Shown here piece after piece: positions 29,305 to 38,848 of a stretch of DNA of 64,000 bases. The translations under genes and the position numbers were made by a program. The stretch is from Kitasatospora sp. GP82. Its GTDB lineage: Bacteria > Actinomycetota > Actinomycetes > Streptomycetales > Streptomycetaceae. Each line of letters begins with the position of its first letter. Position 1 is the stretch's first letter. Location: the NCBI RefSeq assembly GCF_029892105.1, contig NZ_JARZAJ010000004.1, positions 186,001-250,000 of the forward strand, given 5' to 3'. The notes beneath the pieces were generated by a model. The model was not told where the DNA came from, ran no database searches, and saw only the letters and a program-made list of their open reading frames with translations.

Positions 29305-30500
29305 GGCAGCAGACCCGTGCCCTGCGAGCCGCCGAGATAGCGGCGCGGTACCCGGGCGCCGATCCGGGTGACGATCTCGTACGCGATGGTGCCGCAGGCC
29401 AGCGCCCAGTCCTCGGCCGTCGGCCCGCCGTGCTCGCCGTTGCCGAAGAGCAGCACCTCCTCGCCGACCTCGGGCGTGTCACCGCCGAGATCCACGACGA
29501 ACTGGTCCATCGCCACCCGGCCCGCGACGATCCGCCACTTGCCGCCCACCTGCACCGGACCGGTGCCGCTGGCGTGGCGCGGGATGCCGTCGGCGTAACC
29601 GACCGGGACGAGGCCCAGGGTGGTCTCGCCGGGGGTCGTGTAGTGGTGCCCGTAACTGACACCGTGGCCGCCCGGCACCGACTTCACCAGCGCAAGGCGG
29701 GTCCTCAGCGCCATCACGGGGCGCAGCCCGAAGTCGGCCGGCGAGCCGACCTCGGGAACGGGCGACAGCCCGTACATCGCCAGGCCCGTACGGACCAGGT
29801 CGTAGTGCGACTGCGGCAGCAGCAGCGTCGCCGGGGAGTTGGCGAAGTGCCGCACCTCCGGGCGCGCCCCGGCGCTCTCGGCGTAGGCCAGGGCTGCGGA
29901 GAAGCTGTCCAGCTGCGCCTGGATGGACGGGTGGCCCGGCTCATCCGCCGCCGCGAAGTGCGACCAGATGCCCACCACCCGGATCAGGCCCTCCGCCTCG
30001 GCGCGCAGTGCCTGAGCCACCAGTTCGGGCCACTCGCGCGGCTGGCAGCCGTTGCGGCCCAGGCCGGTGTCGGCCTTCAGGTGCACCCGGGCGCTGATGC
30101 CGGTCGCGCGGACCGCCGCCAGCAGCTCGTCCAGGGCCCACTGGCCGCTCACCGAGATGTCCAGCTCGGCGCGGAGCGCCTGCTGCCAGGGGCCGCCCGG
30201 GGTCCAGAGCCAGCACAGCACGCGCGCCTGGTCCGGGCCGATCCCCGCCGCGCGCAGCGCCAGCGCCTCCTCCGGCGTCGCCGTACCCAGCCAGTTCACG
30301 CCGGCCGCGACGGCCTCGCGGGCACACCGCACCGCGCCGTGGCCATAGGCATCCGCCTTGACCACCGCCATCAGTGCAGGGCCGTCGGTGCGGTCGCGCA
30401 GCGCAGCCAGGTTCCCGCGCAGGGCGGCCAGATCAATGGTCGCCTCGGCCCGGGCCCCATGGGTGAGCAGGGCCGTACCGGTCGTGTTCGCAGTTGTCAT
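29301..30500 (-). CDS. alr: Alanine racemase
   Basis: A 399-residue PLP enzyme that interconverts L- and D-alanine for peptidoglycan. PLP-binding Lys48 is in VVKADAYGHG, and the second catalytic base Tyr is in HGVSYGHHYTT, contributed across the dimer. The N-terminal TIM barrel and C-terminal beta domain (from about 260) are complete. Upstream lies a 279-base gap without a gene that should carry its promoter. Downstream genes follow as a coupled group: hydrolase, then tsaE. Confidence 0.96.
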   Translation of the reverse strand: MTTANTTGTALLTHGARAEATIDLAALRGNLAALRDRTDGPALMAVVKADAYGHGAVRCAREAVAAGVNWLGTATPEEALALRAAGIGPDQARVLCWLWTPGGPWQQALRAELDISVSGQWALDELLAAVRATGISARVHLKADTGLGRNGCQPREWPELVAQALRAEAEGLIRVVGIWSHFAAADEPGHPSIQAQLDSFSAALAYAESAGARPEVRHFANSPATLLLPQSHYDLVRTGLAMYGLSPVPEVGSPADFGLRPVMALRTRLALVKSVPGGHGVSYGHHYTTPGETTLGLVPVGYADGIPRHASGTGPVQVGGKWRIVAGRVAMDQFVVDLGGDTPEVGEEVLLFGNGEHGGPTAEDWALACGTIAYEIVTRIGARVPRRYLGGSQGTGLLP

Positions 30501-30779
30501 CGCGTATCAGTCTCCCAGACCCGCCCGGCGCCCCCGGCGGACCCCTCGTCGACGCGGCGGCAGAACCTCTGGAGACGCGTAGATCCACCGCAAGGTTCCC
30601 CCTGTCCACCGAACGGATGACCCCGGGATGAGCACCCGGGAGGAACCTGCGCGACCAGAGATGACCAAGAGCTGCGGCAGTGCACGGCTGGTCGCGCACG
30701 CAGTTGATCGAGCGGAGCCTCGCACCCCCCAGGGACTGCCCGGCTGACGACGGATGCGTACCCGGCCCATCGGCCCGGC

Positions 30780-32291
30780 TCAGGCCCCGGCCGACGTCCG
30801 TACGGTCCGCCACGCCGCGGGCAGTGCGGCGGCGACGTCCAGCGCGGTGGCCGGGGCGCCGCCGGCGGCGGCCTCGCGACCTGCGAGACCGTGCAGGTAG
30901 GCGGCGGCCGAGGCGGCGTCGAGCGGACCGAGCCCGGCAGCGAGCAGGGAACCCGCCAGCCCGGAGAGGACGTCGCCGCTGCCCGCCGTGGCCAGCCAAG
31001 GGGTGCCGGTCGGGTTGACCCGTACCTCCCCGTCGGGCGTGGCGATCACCGTCGTGGAGCCCTTGAGCAGCACCGTCGCCCCGTACGCCCCGGCCAGCCG
31101 CCGCACGGTGGCAAGCCGGGCAGCGGCCAACTCCTCGGCCGCAGGTGGTGCACCCCCGCCCCGCACACCGGACACCTCCGCCCCCACGGACGTCACCGGG
31201 TCACCGTCCCCGCCCGCGCGCGCCAGCAGGCGGGCGGCTTCGCCCGTGTGCGGGGTGAGCAGGGTGGGTGCGGTGCGACCGGCCAGGGCGGTGGGGCCCA
31301 GGCGGGCGAGTTCGGTGAGGCCGTCGGCGTCCACCAGGACCGGGACCTGGCTCGCCAGTGCCTCCTCCAGCGCCCGTGCGGCCCCGTCGCCGGAACCCGG
31401 TCCGACCACCCATGCCTGCACCCGCCCGGCCCCGGCGGGGCCGCCCTCGGTGACCAGTGTCTCCGGGAAGCGCCGGACGACCTCCTCGGCCGCCGTGCCC
31501 ACGTACCGCACCGCGCCCGCGCCGCCCCGCAGCGCACCCGCCACCGCCAGCAGCGCAGCCCCGGGGTACCGCGCCGACCCAGCCGCGACTCCGACGACCC
31601 CGCGCCGGTACTTGTCGCTCTCCGCCGACGGCACCGGCAGCAGCGCGGCCAGATCGCGGTGCTGAAGCGCCGTCACGGCGGGGCTTGGCGGTGTCAGCCC
31701 GATGTCCACCAGCTGCAGCGCGCCCGCGTACGAAGCGCCGGGGTCGATCAGCAGCCCCGGCTTGTAGGTGCCGAAGCACACCGTCACATCCGCCCGCAGC
31801 GCGGCCCCCGGCACTTCGCCGCTGTCCGGGTCCACCCCGCTCGGTACGTCCACGGCGACGAGCACGCCGCGCCGCTCGGCGCTCACGTACGGCTGTGCCT
31901 CGGGCCGCAGCCCGCCCCGGCCGCCGATGCCGACGATCCCGTCGAGTACCAGGTCGGCTCGCCCGAACTCCGCCCGATCGGCCGTCACCCGGCCGCCGGC
32001 CGCCCGCAGCGCGGCGAGGGCGTCCGCGTGCGCCCGCTCCGGCCTGAGCAGGATCGCGCTCACCGCCGCGCCGCGCCGGGCCAGCCGGGCCCCCGCATAG
32101 AGGGCGTCGCCGCCGTTGTCGCCGCTGCCCGCGAGCACCACGACGCGGCTGCCGTACACCCGTCCGAGGAGCCGGGCACAGGTTGCGGCCAGTCCGGCAG
32201 CGGCACGTTGCATCAGGGCGCCCTCCGGAAGGCGGGCCATCAGTTCGGCCTCCGCTGCCCGTACTTGCTCGACCGTATGTGCCTGGCGCAC
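30780..32291 (-). CDS. nnr: Bifunctional NAD(P)HX epimerase / ADP- or ATP-dependent NAD(P)HX dehydratase
   Basis: A 503-residue fusion that repairs hydrated NAD(P)H. The N-terminal YjeF-type epimerase domain (about 1-215) has [19 protein letters not shown], and the C-terminal ribokinase-like dehydratase domain has [23 protein letters not shown] and the catalytic [16 protein letters not shown]. Fusion of both halves is usual in bacteria. The stop of acpS lies 16 bases upstream of the start, so acpS and nnr form one transcript. Confidence 0.95.
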   Translation of the reverse strand: MRQAHTVEQVRAAEAELMARLPEGALMQRAAAGLAATCARLLGRVYGSRVVVLAGSGDNGGDALYAGARLARRGAAVSAILLRPERAHADALAALRAAGGRVTADRAEFGRADLVLDGIVGIGGRGGLRPEAQPYVSAERRGVLVAVDVPSGVDPDSGEVPGAALRADVTVCFGTYKPGLLIDPGASYAGALQLVDIGLTPPSPAVTALQHRDLAALLPVPSAESDKYRRGVVGVAAGSARYPGAALLAVAGALRGGAGAVRYVGTAAEEVVRRFPETLVTEGGPAGAGRVQAWVVGPGSGDGAARALEEALASQVPVLVDADGLTELARLGPTALAGRTAPTLLTPHTGEAARLLARAGGDGDPVTSVGAEVSGVRGGGAPPAAEELAAARLATVRRLAGAYGATVLLKGSTTVIATPDGEVRVNPTGTPWLATAGSGDVLSGLAGSLLAAGLGPLDAASAAAYLHGLAGREAAAGGAPATALDVAAALPAAWRTVRTSAGA

Positions 32292-32307
32292 GACGCCCTC
32301 CCCGGGC

Positions 32308-32676
32308 TCAGCCTTCAGCGATCACTACCGCCGACGCTACGCCCGCGTCGTGGCTGAGCGATACGTGCCACGAGGTCACACCCAGCTCGGCCGCCCGTGC
32401 CGCGACCGTGCCGCTGACCCGCAGCACCGGGCGCCCGGAGTCCTCGGTGTGCACCTCGGCGTCCGTCCAGCACAGTCCGCGCGGCGCGCCCAGCGCCTTG
32501 GCCAGCGCCTCCTTCGCCGCGAACCGTGCGGCCAGGGAGGCCGCCCCGCGCCGCTGCCCGGACGGCAGCAGCAGCTCCGCCTCGGTGAACAGCCGCTCCA
32601 CCATGCCGGGTGTACGCGCCAACGACGCCTCGAACCGACCGATCTCCGCGATGTCGATACCGACCCCGATGATCAC
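32308..32676 (-). CDS. acpS: Holo-[acyl-carrier-protein] synthase
   Basis: A 122-residue phosphopantetheinyl transferase that loads the 4'-phosphopantetheine arm of CoA onto ACP. The Mg-binding Asp is in [12 protein letters not shown] and the Glu in [22 protein letters not shown] closes the active site. The GTG at 32676 follows AAGGAG with a 7-base gap and gives exactly the family length. It heads the acpS-nnr pair and is divergent from the cold-shock gene. Confidence 0.96.
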   Translation of the reverse strand: MIIGVGIDIAEIGRFEASLARTPGMVERLFTEAELLLPSGQRRGAASLAARFAAKEALAKALGAPRGLCWTDAEVHTEDSGRPVLRVSGTVAARAAELGVTSWHVSLSHDAGVASAVVIAEG

Positions 32677-32800
32677 CCTGCGACTCCTTGCCTCGATTAT
32701 TCGGATCACTGACATAGAAGCCGACGCCTGGGAAAGGATGGCTACCAGCGGTTCAGGGGTGCCGCACCAAGCGCATCCCCGTCGAGTGAGGAAAGTACCG

Positions 32801-33010
32801 ATGTCAAAGCTCAAGGGTCAGGTCAAGTGGTTCAACGAGTCCAAGGGGTTCGGCTTCATCACCCCCGCTGACGGCAGCAAGGACGTCTTCGTCCACTTCA
32901 GCGCGATCCAGGGCAACGGCTTCAAGACCCTTGCGGAAGGCCAGAACGTGGAGTTCGAGATCCAGGACGGCCAGAAGGGCCCGTCAGCCGTCAACGTGAC
33001 CGCAATCTAG
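32801..33010 (+). CDS. Cold-shock-domain protein (CspA family)
   Basis: A 69-residue single-strand nucleic acid binding protein. RNP1 is KGFGFI and RNP2 is VFVHF, on the five-stranded OB fold starting [12 protein letters not shown]. Members act as RNA chaperones; induction by cold cannot be told from sequence. GAGGAAAG stands before the ATG. A strong hairpin ends the gene. Confidence 0.95.
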   Translation: MSKLKGQVKWFNESKGFGFITPADGSKDVFVHFSAIQGNGFKTLAEGQNVEFEIQDGQKGPSAVNVTAI

Positions 33011-33023
33011 CCGGTGTGCGAAA

Positions 33024-33059
33024 GGCCCGCCCCTCCCGGACAGCCGGGAAGGGCGGGCC
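33024..33059. terminator. Bidirectional hairpin between the cold-shock gene and glmS
   Basis: A 15-bp stem with one mismatch (33024-33039 with 33044-33059) and a 4-base loop ACAG, 14 bases from the cold-shock stop and 23 from the glmS stop. Confidence 0.85.
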
Positions 33060-33081
33060 CTCTGTGGCACCTGTCGCTCGG

Positions 33082-34938
33082 CTACTCGACCGTCACGGAC
33101 TTGGCCAGGTTGCGCGGCTGGTCGACCTCGTGGCCCTTGGCGGTGGCCAGCTCGCAGGCGAAGACCTGGAGCGGAACGGTGGACACCAGCGGCTGGAGCA
33201 GGGTCGGGGTGGCCGGGATGCGGATCAGGTGGTCGGCGTACGGGACGACGGCCTCGTCGCCCTCCTCGGCGATCACGATCGTGCGGGCGCCACGGGCCCG
33301 GATCTCCTGGATGTTGGAGACGATCTTGTCGTGCAGGATCGAGCGCCCGCGCGGGGACGGCACCACCACGACGACCGGCAGCCCCTCCTCGATCAGCGCG
33401 ATCGGGCCGTGCTTGAGCTCGCCCGCCGCGAAGCCCTCGGCGTGCATGTACGCCAGCTCCTTGAGCTTGAGCGCACCCTCCAGGGCGACCGGGAAGCCGA
33501 CGTGGCGGCCGAGGAAGAGCACCGACTTGGCGTCGGCCAGCGAGCGGGCCAGCTCGCGCACCGGCTCCATGGTCTCCAGGACCTGCTCGACCTGCTTCGG
33601 CGCGTCGCCGAGCTCGCGGATGATGTCGAAGATCTCGTCGCCCCACTTGGTGCCGCGCACCTGGCCGAGGTAGAGCGCGACCAGGTAGCAGGCCACCAGC
33701 TGGGTCAGGAACGCCTTGGTGGACGCGACCGCGACCTCGGGACCGGCGTGCGTGTACAGCACGGCGTCCGACTCACGCGGGATGGTCGAGCCGTTGGTGT
33801 TGCAGATCGCCAGCACCTTGGCACCCTGCTCGCGCGCGTGGCGCAGCGCCATCAGGGTGTCCATGGTCTCGCCGGACTGGGAGATGGCGATGACCAGGGT
33901 CCGGTCGTTCATGATCGGGTCGCGGTAGCGGAACTCCGAGGCGACCTCGACCTCGCACGGGATACGGGTCCAGTGCTCGATCGCGTACTTGGCGATCATG
34001 CCCGCGTGGAACGCCGTCCCACAGGCCACGATGACGACCTTGTCGACCTCGCGCAGCACCGAGTCCGGGATGCGCAGCTCGTCCAGGGTCAGCCGGCCGT
34101 CGGTGCCGATCCGGCCGAGCAGGGTGTCGGCGACGGCCTTCGGCTGCTCGGCGATCTCCTTGAGCATGAAGTAGTCGTAGCCGCCCTTCTCGGCGGCGGA
34201 GGCGTCCCAGTCCACGTGGTACTCGCGGACCTCGGCCGGGGTGCCGTCGAAGTTGGTGACCGTCACACCTTCGCGGCGCAGCTCGACGACCTGGTCCTGG
34301 CCCAGCTCGATCGCCTCGCGGGTGTGCGCGATGAAGGCGGCGACGTCGGAGGCGAGGAAGTTCTCGCCCTCGCCGCGGCCGACGACCAGCGGGGAGTTGC
34401 GACGGGCGCCGACCACCACGTCCGGGGCGTCCGCGTGTACCGCCACCAGGGTGAACGCGCCGTCCAGCTGGCAGCAGACGGCCCGCATGGCCTCGGCCAG
34501 GTCACCGTCGTACGCCTCGGCCAGCAGGTGGGCGACCACCTCGGTGTCGGTCTCCGAGCGCAGGGTGTGACCCCGCTCGGCGATCGCGGCACGCAGCTGG
34601 GCGAAGTTCTCGATGATGCCGTTGTGGACGACGGCGACCTTCTGGAGGTCGTCCAGGTGAGGGTGGGCATTGGCGTCGGTCGGGCCGCCGTGGGTGGCCC
34701 AACGGGTGTGGCCGATGCCGGTGGTGCCGCCGGGCAGCGGCGTCTGGGCAAGGGACTTCTCAAGGTTGGCGAGCTTTCCGGCCCGCTTGTCGGTGGCGAG
34801 GCTCCACTGCCCGTCGGCGCCCCGGGTCTGCACGGCCACACCGGCGGAGTCGTACCCCCGGTACTCCAGGCGCTGCAGTCCTGCGATCACTACGTCGAGG
34901 GCCGTCTGGGACCCCACATATCCAACAATTCCGCACAT
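33082..34938 (-). CDS. glmS: Glutamine-fructose-6-phosphate aminotransferase (isomerising)
   Basis: A 618-residue enzyme making glucosamine-6-phosphate, the first step to UDP-GlcNAc for peptidoglycan. The class II amidotransferase domain must begin with Cys after Met removal, which fixes the start at the ATG giving MCGIVGYVG (34938); upstream in-frame codons are excluded. Two SIS isomerase domains follow (CGTAFHAG and SQSGETMDTL; LGRHVGFPVALEGALKLKE), ending KSVTVE. No clear Shine-Dalgarno precedes the ATG and no glmS ribozyme-like leader is evident in the 100 bases shared with coaA. glmM, the next enzyme, lies 2.5 kb away on the same strand. Confidence 0.97.
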   Translation of the reverse strand: MCGIVGYVGSQTALDVVIAGLQRLEYRGYDSAGVAVQTRGADGQWSLATDKRAGKLANLEKSLAQTPLPGGTTGIGHTRWATHGGPTDANAHPHLDDLQKVAVVHNGIIENFAQLRAAIAERGHTLRSETDTEVVAHLLAEAYDGDLAEAMRAVCCQLDGAFTLVAVHADAPDVVVGARRNSPLVVGRGEGENFLASDVAAFIAHTREAIELGQDQVVELRREGVTVTNFDGTPAEVREYHVDWDASAAEKGGYDYFMLKEIAEQPKAVADTLLGRIGTDGRLTLDELRIPDSVLREVDKVVIVACGTAFHAGMIAKYAIEHWTRIPCEVEVASEFRYRDPIMNDRTLVIAISQSGETMDTLMALRHAREQGAKVLAICNTNGSTIPRESDAVLYTHAGPEVAVASTKAFLTQLVACYLVALYLGQVRGTKWGDEIFDIIRELGDAPKQVEQVLETMEPVRELARSLADAKSVLFLGRHVGFPVALEGALKLKELAYMHAEGFAAGELKHGPIALIEEGLPVVVVVPSPRGRSILHDKIVSNIQEIRARGARTIVIAEEGDEAVVPYADHLIRIPATPTLLQPLVSTVPLQVFACELATAKGHEVDQPRNLAKSVTVE

Positions 34939-35038
34939 GTGAGCCAGCATAAGCGCGGCGGCGTTCGCCCTATAAACGCCGGTGGGCCAAGGCCCGTGAC
35001 CGACACCACACCACCCAGGTGGTCCGCGACGGCCCACA

Positions 35039-36031
35039 ATGGAGCATGTGCTGACCGAACTCTGTACGAGGGGCGCCCCCGCCACGCCCACCCCCTCCCC
35101 GTACGTGGATCTGGACCGGGCCGAGTGGAGCGCCCTGCGCGAGCGCACGCCGATGCCGCTGACCGCCGAGGAGGTGGAGCGACTCCGTGGCCTGGGCACC
35201 GCACTGGACCTGGACGAGGTCAGAGACGTCTATCTGCCGCTGTCCCGGCTGCTGAACCTCTACATCCACGCCACGCACGAACTGCGCGGCACCCTGGGCA
35301 CGTTCCTGGACACGCCGGACACCGAGCGCACCCGCACCCCGTTCGTGATCGGGGTGGCGGGATCGGTCGCGGTCGGCAAGTCCACCACCGCCCGCCTGCT
35401 TCAGGCCCTGCTCGCCCGCTGGCCCGAGCACCCCCGGGTCGAGCTGGTCACCACCGACGGTTTCCTGCTCCCCAACGCCGAGCTGCGCCGCCGCGGCCTG
35501 ATGGCCCGCAAGGGCTTCCCCGAGTCCTACGACCGCCGGGCGCTGATGCGCTTCGTGGCGGACGTGAAGGCGGGCAAGGAGCGGGTCTCCGCGCCGGTCT
35601 ACTCGCACCTGGTGTACGACATCGTGCCTGACCAGCGGCTCACCGTGGAGCGCCCCGACATCCTGATCGTCGAGGGCCTGAACGTACTGCAGCCCGCCCT
35701 GCCGGGCACCGACGGCCGCACCCGCCTGGCGGTGGCCGACTACTTCGACTTCTCGATCTACGTGGACGCCCGCACCGACGACATCGAGAGCTGGTACCTC
35801 GACCGGTTCAGGAAGCTGCGGAACACGGCCTTCCAGGATCCCAACTCCTACTTCCGCCGCTTCACCGAGGTGCCGGAGGAGGAGGCGATGGAGTACGGCC
35901 GCCAGGTCTGGCGCACCATCAACAAGCCGAACCTGCTGGAGAACGTGCTGCCGACCCGCGGCCGGGCGACCCTGGTCCTGCAGAAGGGCGCGGACCACAA
36001 GGTCCGTCGCGCACTGCTGCGCAAACTCTGA
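35039..36031 (+). CDS. coaA: Pantothenate kinase, type I
   Basis: A 330-residue kinase phosphorylating pantothenate, the first and controlled step of CoA synthesis. The P-loop is GSVAVGKST (108-116) and the P-loop-kinase core contains [15 protein letters not shown] and VEGLNVLQ, all characteristic of type I (not type III) enzymes. It is divergent from glmS and convergent with glmM, with a strong shared terminator. Confidence 0.96.
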   Translation: MEHVLTELCTRGAPATPTPSPYVDLDRAEWSALRERTPMPLTAEEVERLRGLGTALDLDEVRDVYLPLSRLLNLYIHATHELRGTLGTFLDTPDTERTRTPFVIGVAGSVAVGKSTTARLLQALLARWPEHPRVELVTTDGFLLPNAELRRRGLMARKGFPESYDRRALMRFVADVKAGKERVSAPVYSHLVYDIVPDQRLTVERPDILIVEGLNVLQPALPGTDGRTRLAVADYFDFSIYVDARTDDIESWYLDRFRKLRNTAFQDPNSYFRRFTEVPEEEAMEYGRQVWRTINKPNLLENVLPTRGRATLVLQKGADHKVRRALLRKL

Positions 36032-36055
36032 CGCGCGCTCACCCCGACGGGCATT

Positions 36056-36090
36056 CAACAGCCCCTTGCCCGCCGGGCAAGGGGCTGTTG
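36056..36090. terminator. Bidirectional hairpin between coaA and glmM
   Basis: Perfect 16-bp stem (36056-36071 with 36075-36090) with a 3-base loop; ends 9 bases from the glmM stop and starts 24 bases after the coaA stop. Confidence 0.9.
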
Positions 36091-36098
36091 ACGTGGGC

Positions 36099-37463
36099 TC
36101 AGCCCAGGTGGGTGCGCACGGCCTCGGCCAGCTTCTCGCCGACGGCCTTGGCCTGCTCCGGGTCGGCCGCCTCGACCATGACCCGGACCAGCGGCTCGGT
36201 GCCCGAGGGGCGGAGCAGGACGCGGCCGGTGTCGCCCAGCTCGGCCTCCGCCTCCTTGACCGCCTGGGTGAGCTCCTCGGAGGTGGTCACCCGGCTCTTG
36301 TCCACGCCCTTGACGTTGATCAGGACCTGCGGCAGGCGGGTCATCACGGCGGCCAGGTCGGCCAGCGGCCGCTTGGTGGCGGCCAGTCGGGCGCCCAGCA
36401 TCAGACCGGTCAGGGTGCCGTCGCCGGTGGTGGCGTGGTCCAGCAGGATGACGTGCCCGGACTGCTCGCCGCCCAGCGCGTAGCCCTCCTGCTTCATCGC
36501 CTCCAGCACGTACCGGTCGCCGACGGCGGTCTCCACCAGCTCGATGCCCTCACGCTGCATCGCCAGCTTGAAGCCCAGGTTGGACATCACGGTGGCGACG
36601 GCGGTGTTGCGGCGCAGCGTGCCGGCCTCCTTCATGGCGACGGCGAGGATGGCGATGATCTGGTCGCCGTCCACCTCGTCGCCCTCGGCGTCGGCGGCCA
36701 GGCAGCGGTCGGCGTCGCCGTCCAGGGCGATACCGAGGTCGGCCTGGTGCTCCTTCATCGCGACGCGCAGCTTGTCCAGGTGGGTGGAGCCGACGCCGTC
36801 GTTGATGTTGAGCCCGGTCGGCTCGGTACCCAGGGTGTGCACGACCTCGGCGCCCGCGCGGGCGAAGGCCTCGGGGGCGACCCGGGCGGCGGCGCCGTGG
36901 GCGCCGTCGATGACGACCTTGATGCCGTCCAGGCGGTTGGGCAGCACCCCGATCAGGTGGGCGACGTAGCGGTCGAAGCCCTCGGTGTACTGGCGGACCC
37001 GGCCGACGGCGGCACCGGTGGGGCGCTTCCAGTTCTCGTCCCCGACGCCGTAGCGGGTGTAGTGCGCCTCGATGGCGTCCTCGATGGCGTCGTCGAGCTT
37101 GTGGCCGCCGCGCGCAAGGAACTTGATGCCGTTGTCCGGCATCGCGTTGTGGCTGGCGGAGAGCATCACACCGAAGTCGGCGCCGAGCGCACCGGTGAGG
37201 TACGCCACGGCGGGCGTCGGCAGCACGCCGACCCTCAGCACGTCCACGCCGGCACTCGCCAGACCGGCGATCACCGCGGCCTCCAGGAACTCCCCGGACG
37301 CGCGCGGATCACGGCCCACCACCGCGACCGGGCGATGGCCGTCGAAAGCCCCCGCATCGCCGAGAACGTGCGCGGCGGCCACCGACAGGCCGAGCGCCAG
37401 TTCGGCGGTCAGGCCCTCATTGGCCACACCGCGCACACCATCCGTACCGAAGAGTCGTCCCAC
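36099..37463 (-). CDS. glmM: Phosphoglucosamine mutase
   Basis: A 454-residue alpha-D-phosphohexomutase converting glucosamine-6-phosphate to the 1-phosphate. The active-site phosphoserine is Ser104 in LSASHN, the metal loop is DGDADR, the sugar-binding loop is GGEQSGH, and the phosphate-binding motif is [11 protein letters not shown]. The GTG at 37463 begins [11 protein letters not shown], the family N-terminus, with GGAGG upstream. A hairpin upstream separates it from the rplM-rpsI transcript. Confidence 0.97.
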   Translation of the reverse strand: MGRLFGTDGVRGVANEGLTAELALGLSVAAAHVLGDAGAFDGHRPVAVVGRDPRASGEFLEAAVIAGLASAGVDVLRVGVLPTPAVAYLTGALGADFGVMLSASHNAMPDNGIKFLARGGHKLDDAIEDAIEAHYTRYGVGDENWKRPTGAAVGRVRQYTEGFDRYVAHLIGVLPNRLDGIKVVIDGAHGAAARVAPEAFARAGAEVVHTLGTEPTGLNINDGVGSTHLDKLRVAMKEHQADLGIALDGDADRCLAADAEGDEVDGDQIIAILAVAMKEAGTLRRNTAVATVMSNLGFKLAMQREGIELVETAVGDRYVLEAMKQEGYALGGEQSGHVILLDHATTGDGTLTGLMLGARLAATKRPLADLAAVMTRLPQVLINVKGVDKSRVTTSEELTQAVKEAEAELGDTGRVLLRPSGTEPLVRVMVEAADPEQAKAVGEKLAEAVRTHLG

Positions 37464-37549
37464 GTTCCTGGTCCTCCGTCGCCAAAGTCACTGGCCAATT
37501 TCTCGCGGTTCCCCTGCCTCCGCACCGGCGTGAAGGGGAGAAAAGCACG

Positions 37550-37582
37550 ACGCCCCGGAGCACACGGGGTGCTCCGGGGCGT
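37550..37582 (-). terminator. rplM-rpsI operon terminator
   Basis: A 14-bp perfect stem (37550-37563 with 37569-37582) and 5-base loop, about 58 bases beyond the rpsI stop and upstream of glmM. Confidence 0.85.
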
Positions 37583-37639
37583 ACGACTGCACCCAAGGGT
37601 GCGAACCATCGCAGATGGTACGCCCCCCGGCGGAGGTGC

Positions 37640-38143
37640 TTAGCGCTTGCTGTACTGCGGCGCCTTGCGGGCCTTCTTCAGACCGGCCTTCTTGCGCTCG
37701 ACGGCGCGGGCGTCACGGGTCAGGAAGCCGGCCTTCTTGAGGGCGCCGCGGTTGTTGTCCACGTCGGCCTCGTTCAGCGCACGGGCAACGCCGAGGCGCA
37801 GCGCGTAGGCCTGACCGGAGACGCCGCCACCCGAGATGCGGGCGACGACGTCGTAACGGCCGTCAAGCTCAAGCAGCTTGAAGGGCTCGTTGACGGTCTG
37901 CTGGTGCACCTTGTTGGGGAAGTAGTTCTCCAGGGTGCGGCCGTTGATCTTCCACTGGCCGGTGCCCGGGACGATGCGCACGCGGGCGATCGCCTCCTTG
38001 CGGCGGCCGAGGCCGGCGCCCGGGGTGGCCTCGCCGAAGCGGCCGGCCAGCGACTCAGAGGTGTACTCGGTCTCGGAGGTGTATTCCTCGACGGTCTCGT
38101 CGAAGTCGACCTCGAGGGTGTTCTCGATGGCAGTCTCGGCCAC
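37640..38143 (-). CDS. rpsI: 30S ribosomal protein S9 (uS9)
   Basis: A 167-residue S9. The conserved core starts at about residue 43 ([14 protein letters not shown]) and ends in the basic tail [11 protein letters not shown] that reaches the P-site tRNA. The first 40 residues are an acidic extension ([18 protein letters not shown]) with a short internal repeat, typical of actinobacteria. It lies 51 bases after rplM, in the common rplM-rpsI pair. Confidence 0.97.
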   Translation of the reverse strand: MAETAIENTLEVDFDETVEEYTSETEYTSESLAGRFGEATPGAGLGRRKEAIARVRIVPGTGQWKINGRTLENYFPNKVHQQTVNEPFKLLELDGRYDVVARISGGGVSGQAYALRLGVARALNEADVDNNRGALKKAGFLTRDARAVERKKAGLKKARKAPQYSKR

Positions 38144-38194
38144 GGTGTTCCTCAGCTCCTGCTAAAAATCAGTGATGGGGTGGGGTGGCCGGAA

Positions 38195-38638
38195 TTACTG
38201 CGCGACCTGGGTGATCTCGAACGGCACCGGCTGCTGGGCAGCGTGCGGGTGCTGGTCGCCCGAGTAGACCTTGAGCTTCGAGAGCATCTGACGGCCCAGG
38301 CTGTTCTTGGGGATCATGCCCTTGATGGCCTTCTCGACGGCCTTCTCCGGGTTCTTGTCCAGGAGGTCGTCGTAGCGGACCGAGCGGAGACCGCCCGGGA
38401 AACCGCTGTGGCGGTAGGCCAGCTTCTGGGTCTTCTTGTTACCCGAGAGGTGCACCTTGTCCGCGTTGATGATGATGACGAAGTCACCAGTGTCAACGTG
38501 CGGCGCGTAGATCGCCTTGTGCTTGCCCCGGAGGAGGTTGGCGGCCTGGGAGGCCAGGCGGCCGAGCACGACGTCGGTCGCGTCGATGACGTGCCACTGA
38601 CGCTGGACGTCGCCGGGCTTGGGGCTGTACGTACGCAC
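38195..38638 (-). CDS. rplM: 50S ribosomal protein L13 (uL13)
   Basis: A 147-residue L13, one of the early-assembling proteins of the large subunit. Landmarks are [16 protein letters not shown] near the start and [20 protein letters not shown]. The GTG start has GAAGG upstream. It heads the rplM-rpsI operon, and its promoter must lie in the 210 bases before it, where I cannot place convincing boxes. Confidence 0.97.
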   Translation of the reverse strand: MRTYSPKPGDVQRQWHVIDATDVVLGRLASQAANLLRGKHKAIYAPHVDTGDFVIIINADKVHLSGNKKTQKLAYRHSGFPGGLRSVRYDDLLDKNPEKAVEKAIKGMIPKNSLGRQMLSKLKVYSGDQHPHAAQQPVPFEITQVAQ

Positions 38639-38848
38639 GGTCGTAGCCTTCGCTTTTCAGTGAGTGAGTCCTGACAGGAGCACCTGGACGAAGAGATCAG
38701 CCTGGACCCACTTGGACGCAATTCAAGGGGGGCCGCTGGTCATCGGCCTGGTATCTCCGGCGTACCGACCTCTCACGTGAGATGGAGCGAGCCAATACGC
38801 ACAACAAGCGCCCAGCCTACCGGGCGGGCCCGTACGGGTCAAAAACAG

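Noticed and set aside
34939..35038. glmS ribozyme or other riboswitch upstream of glmS
   Set aside because: Only 100 bases separate glmS from the divergent coaA start and no ribozyme-like pattern is visible.
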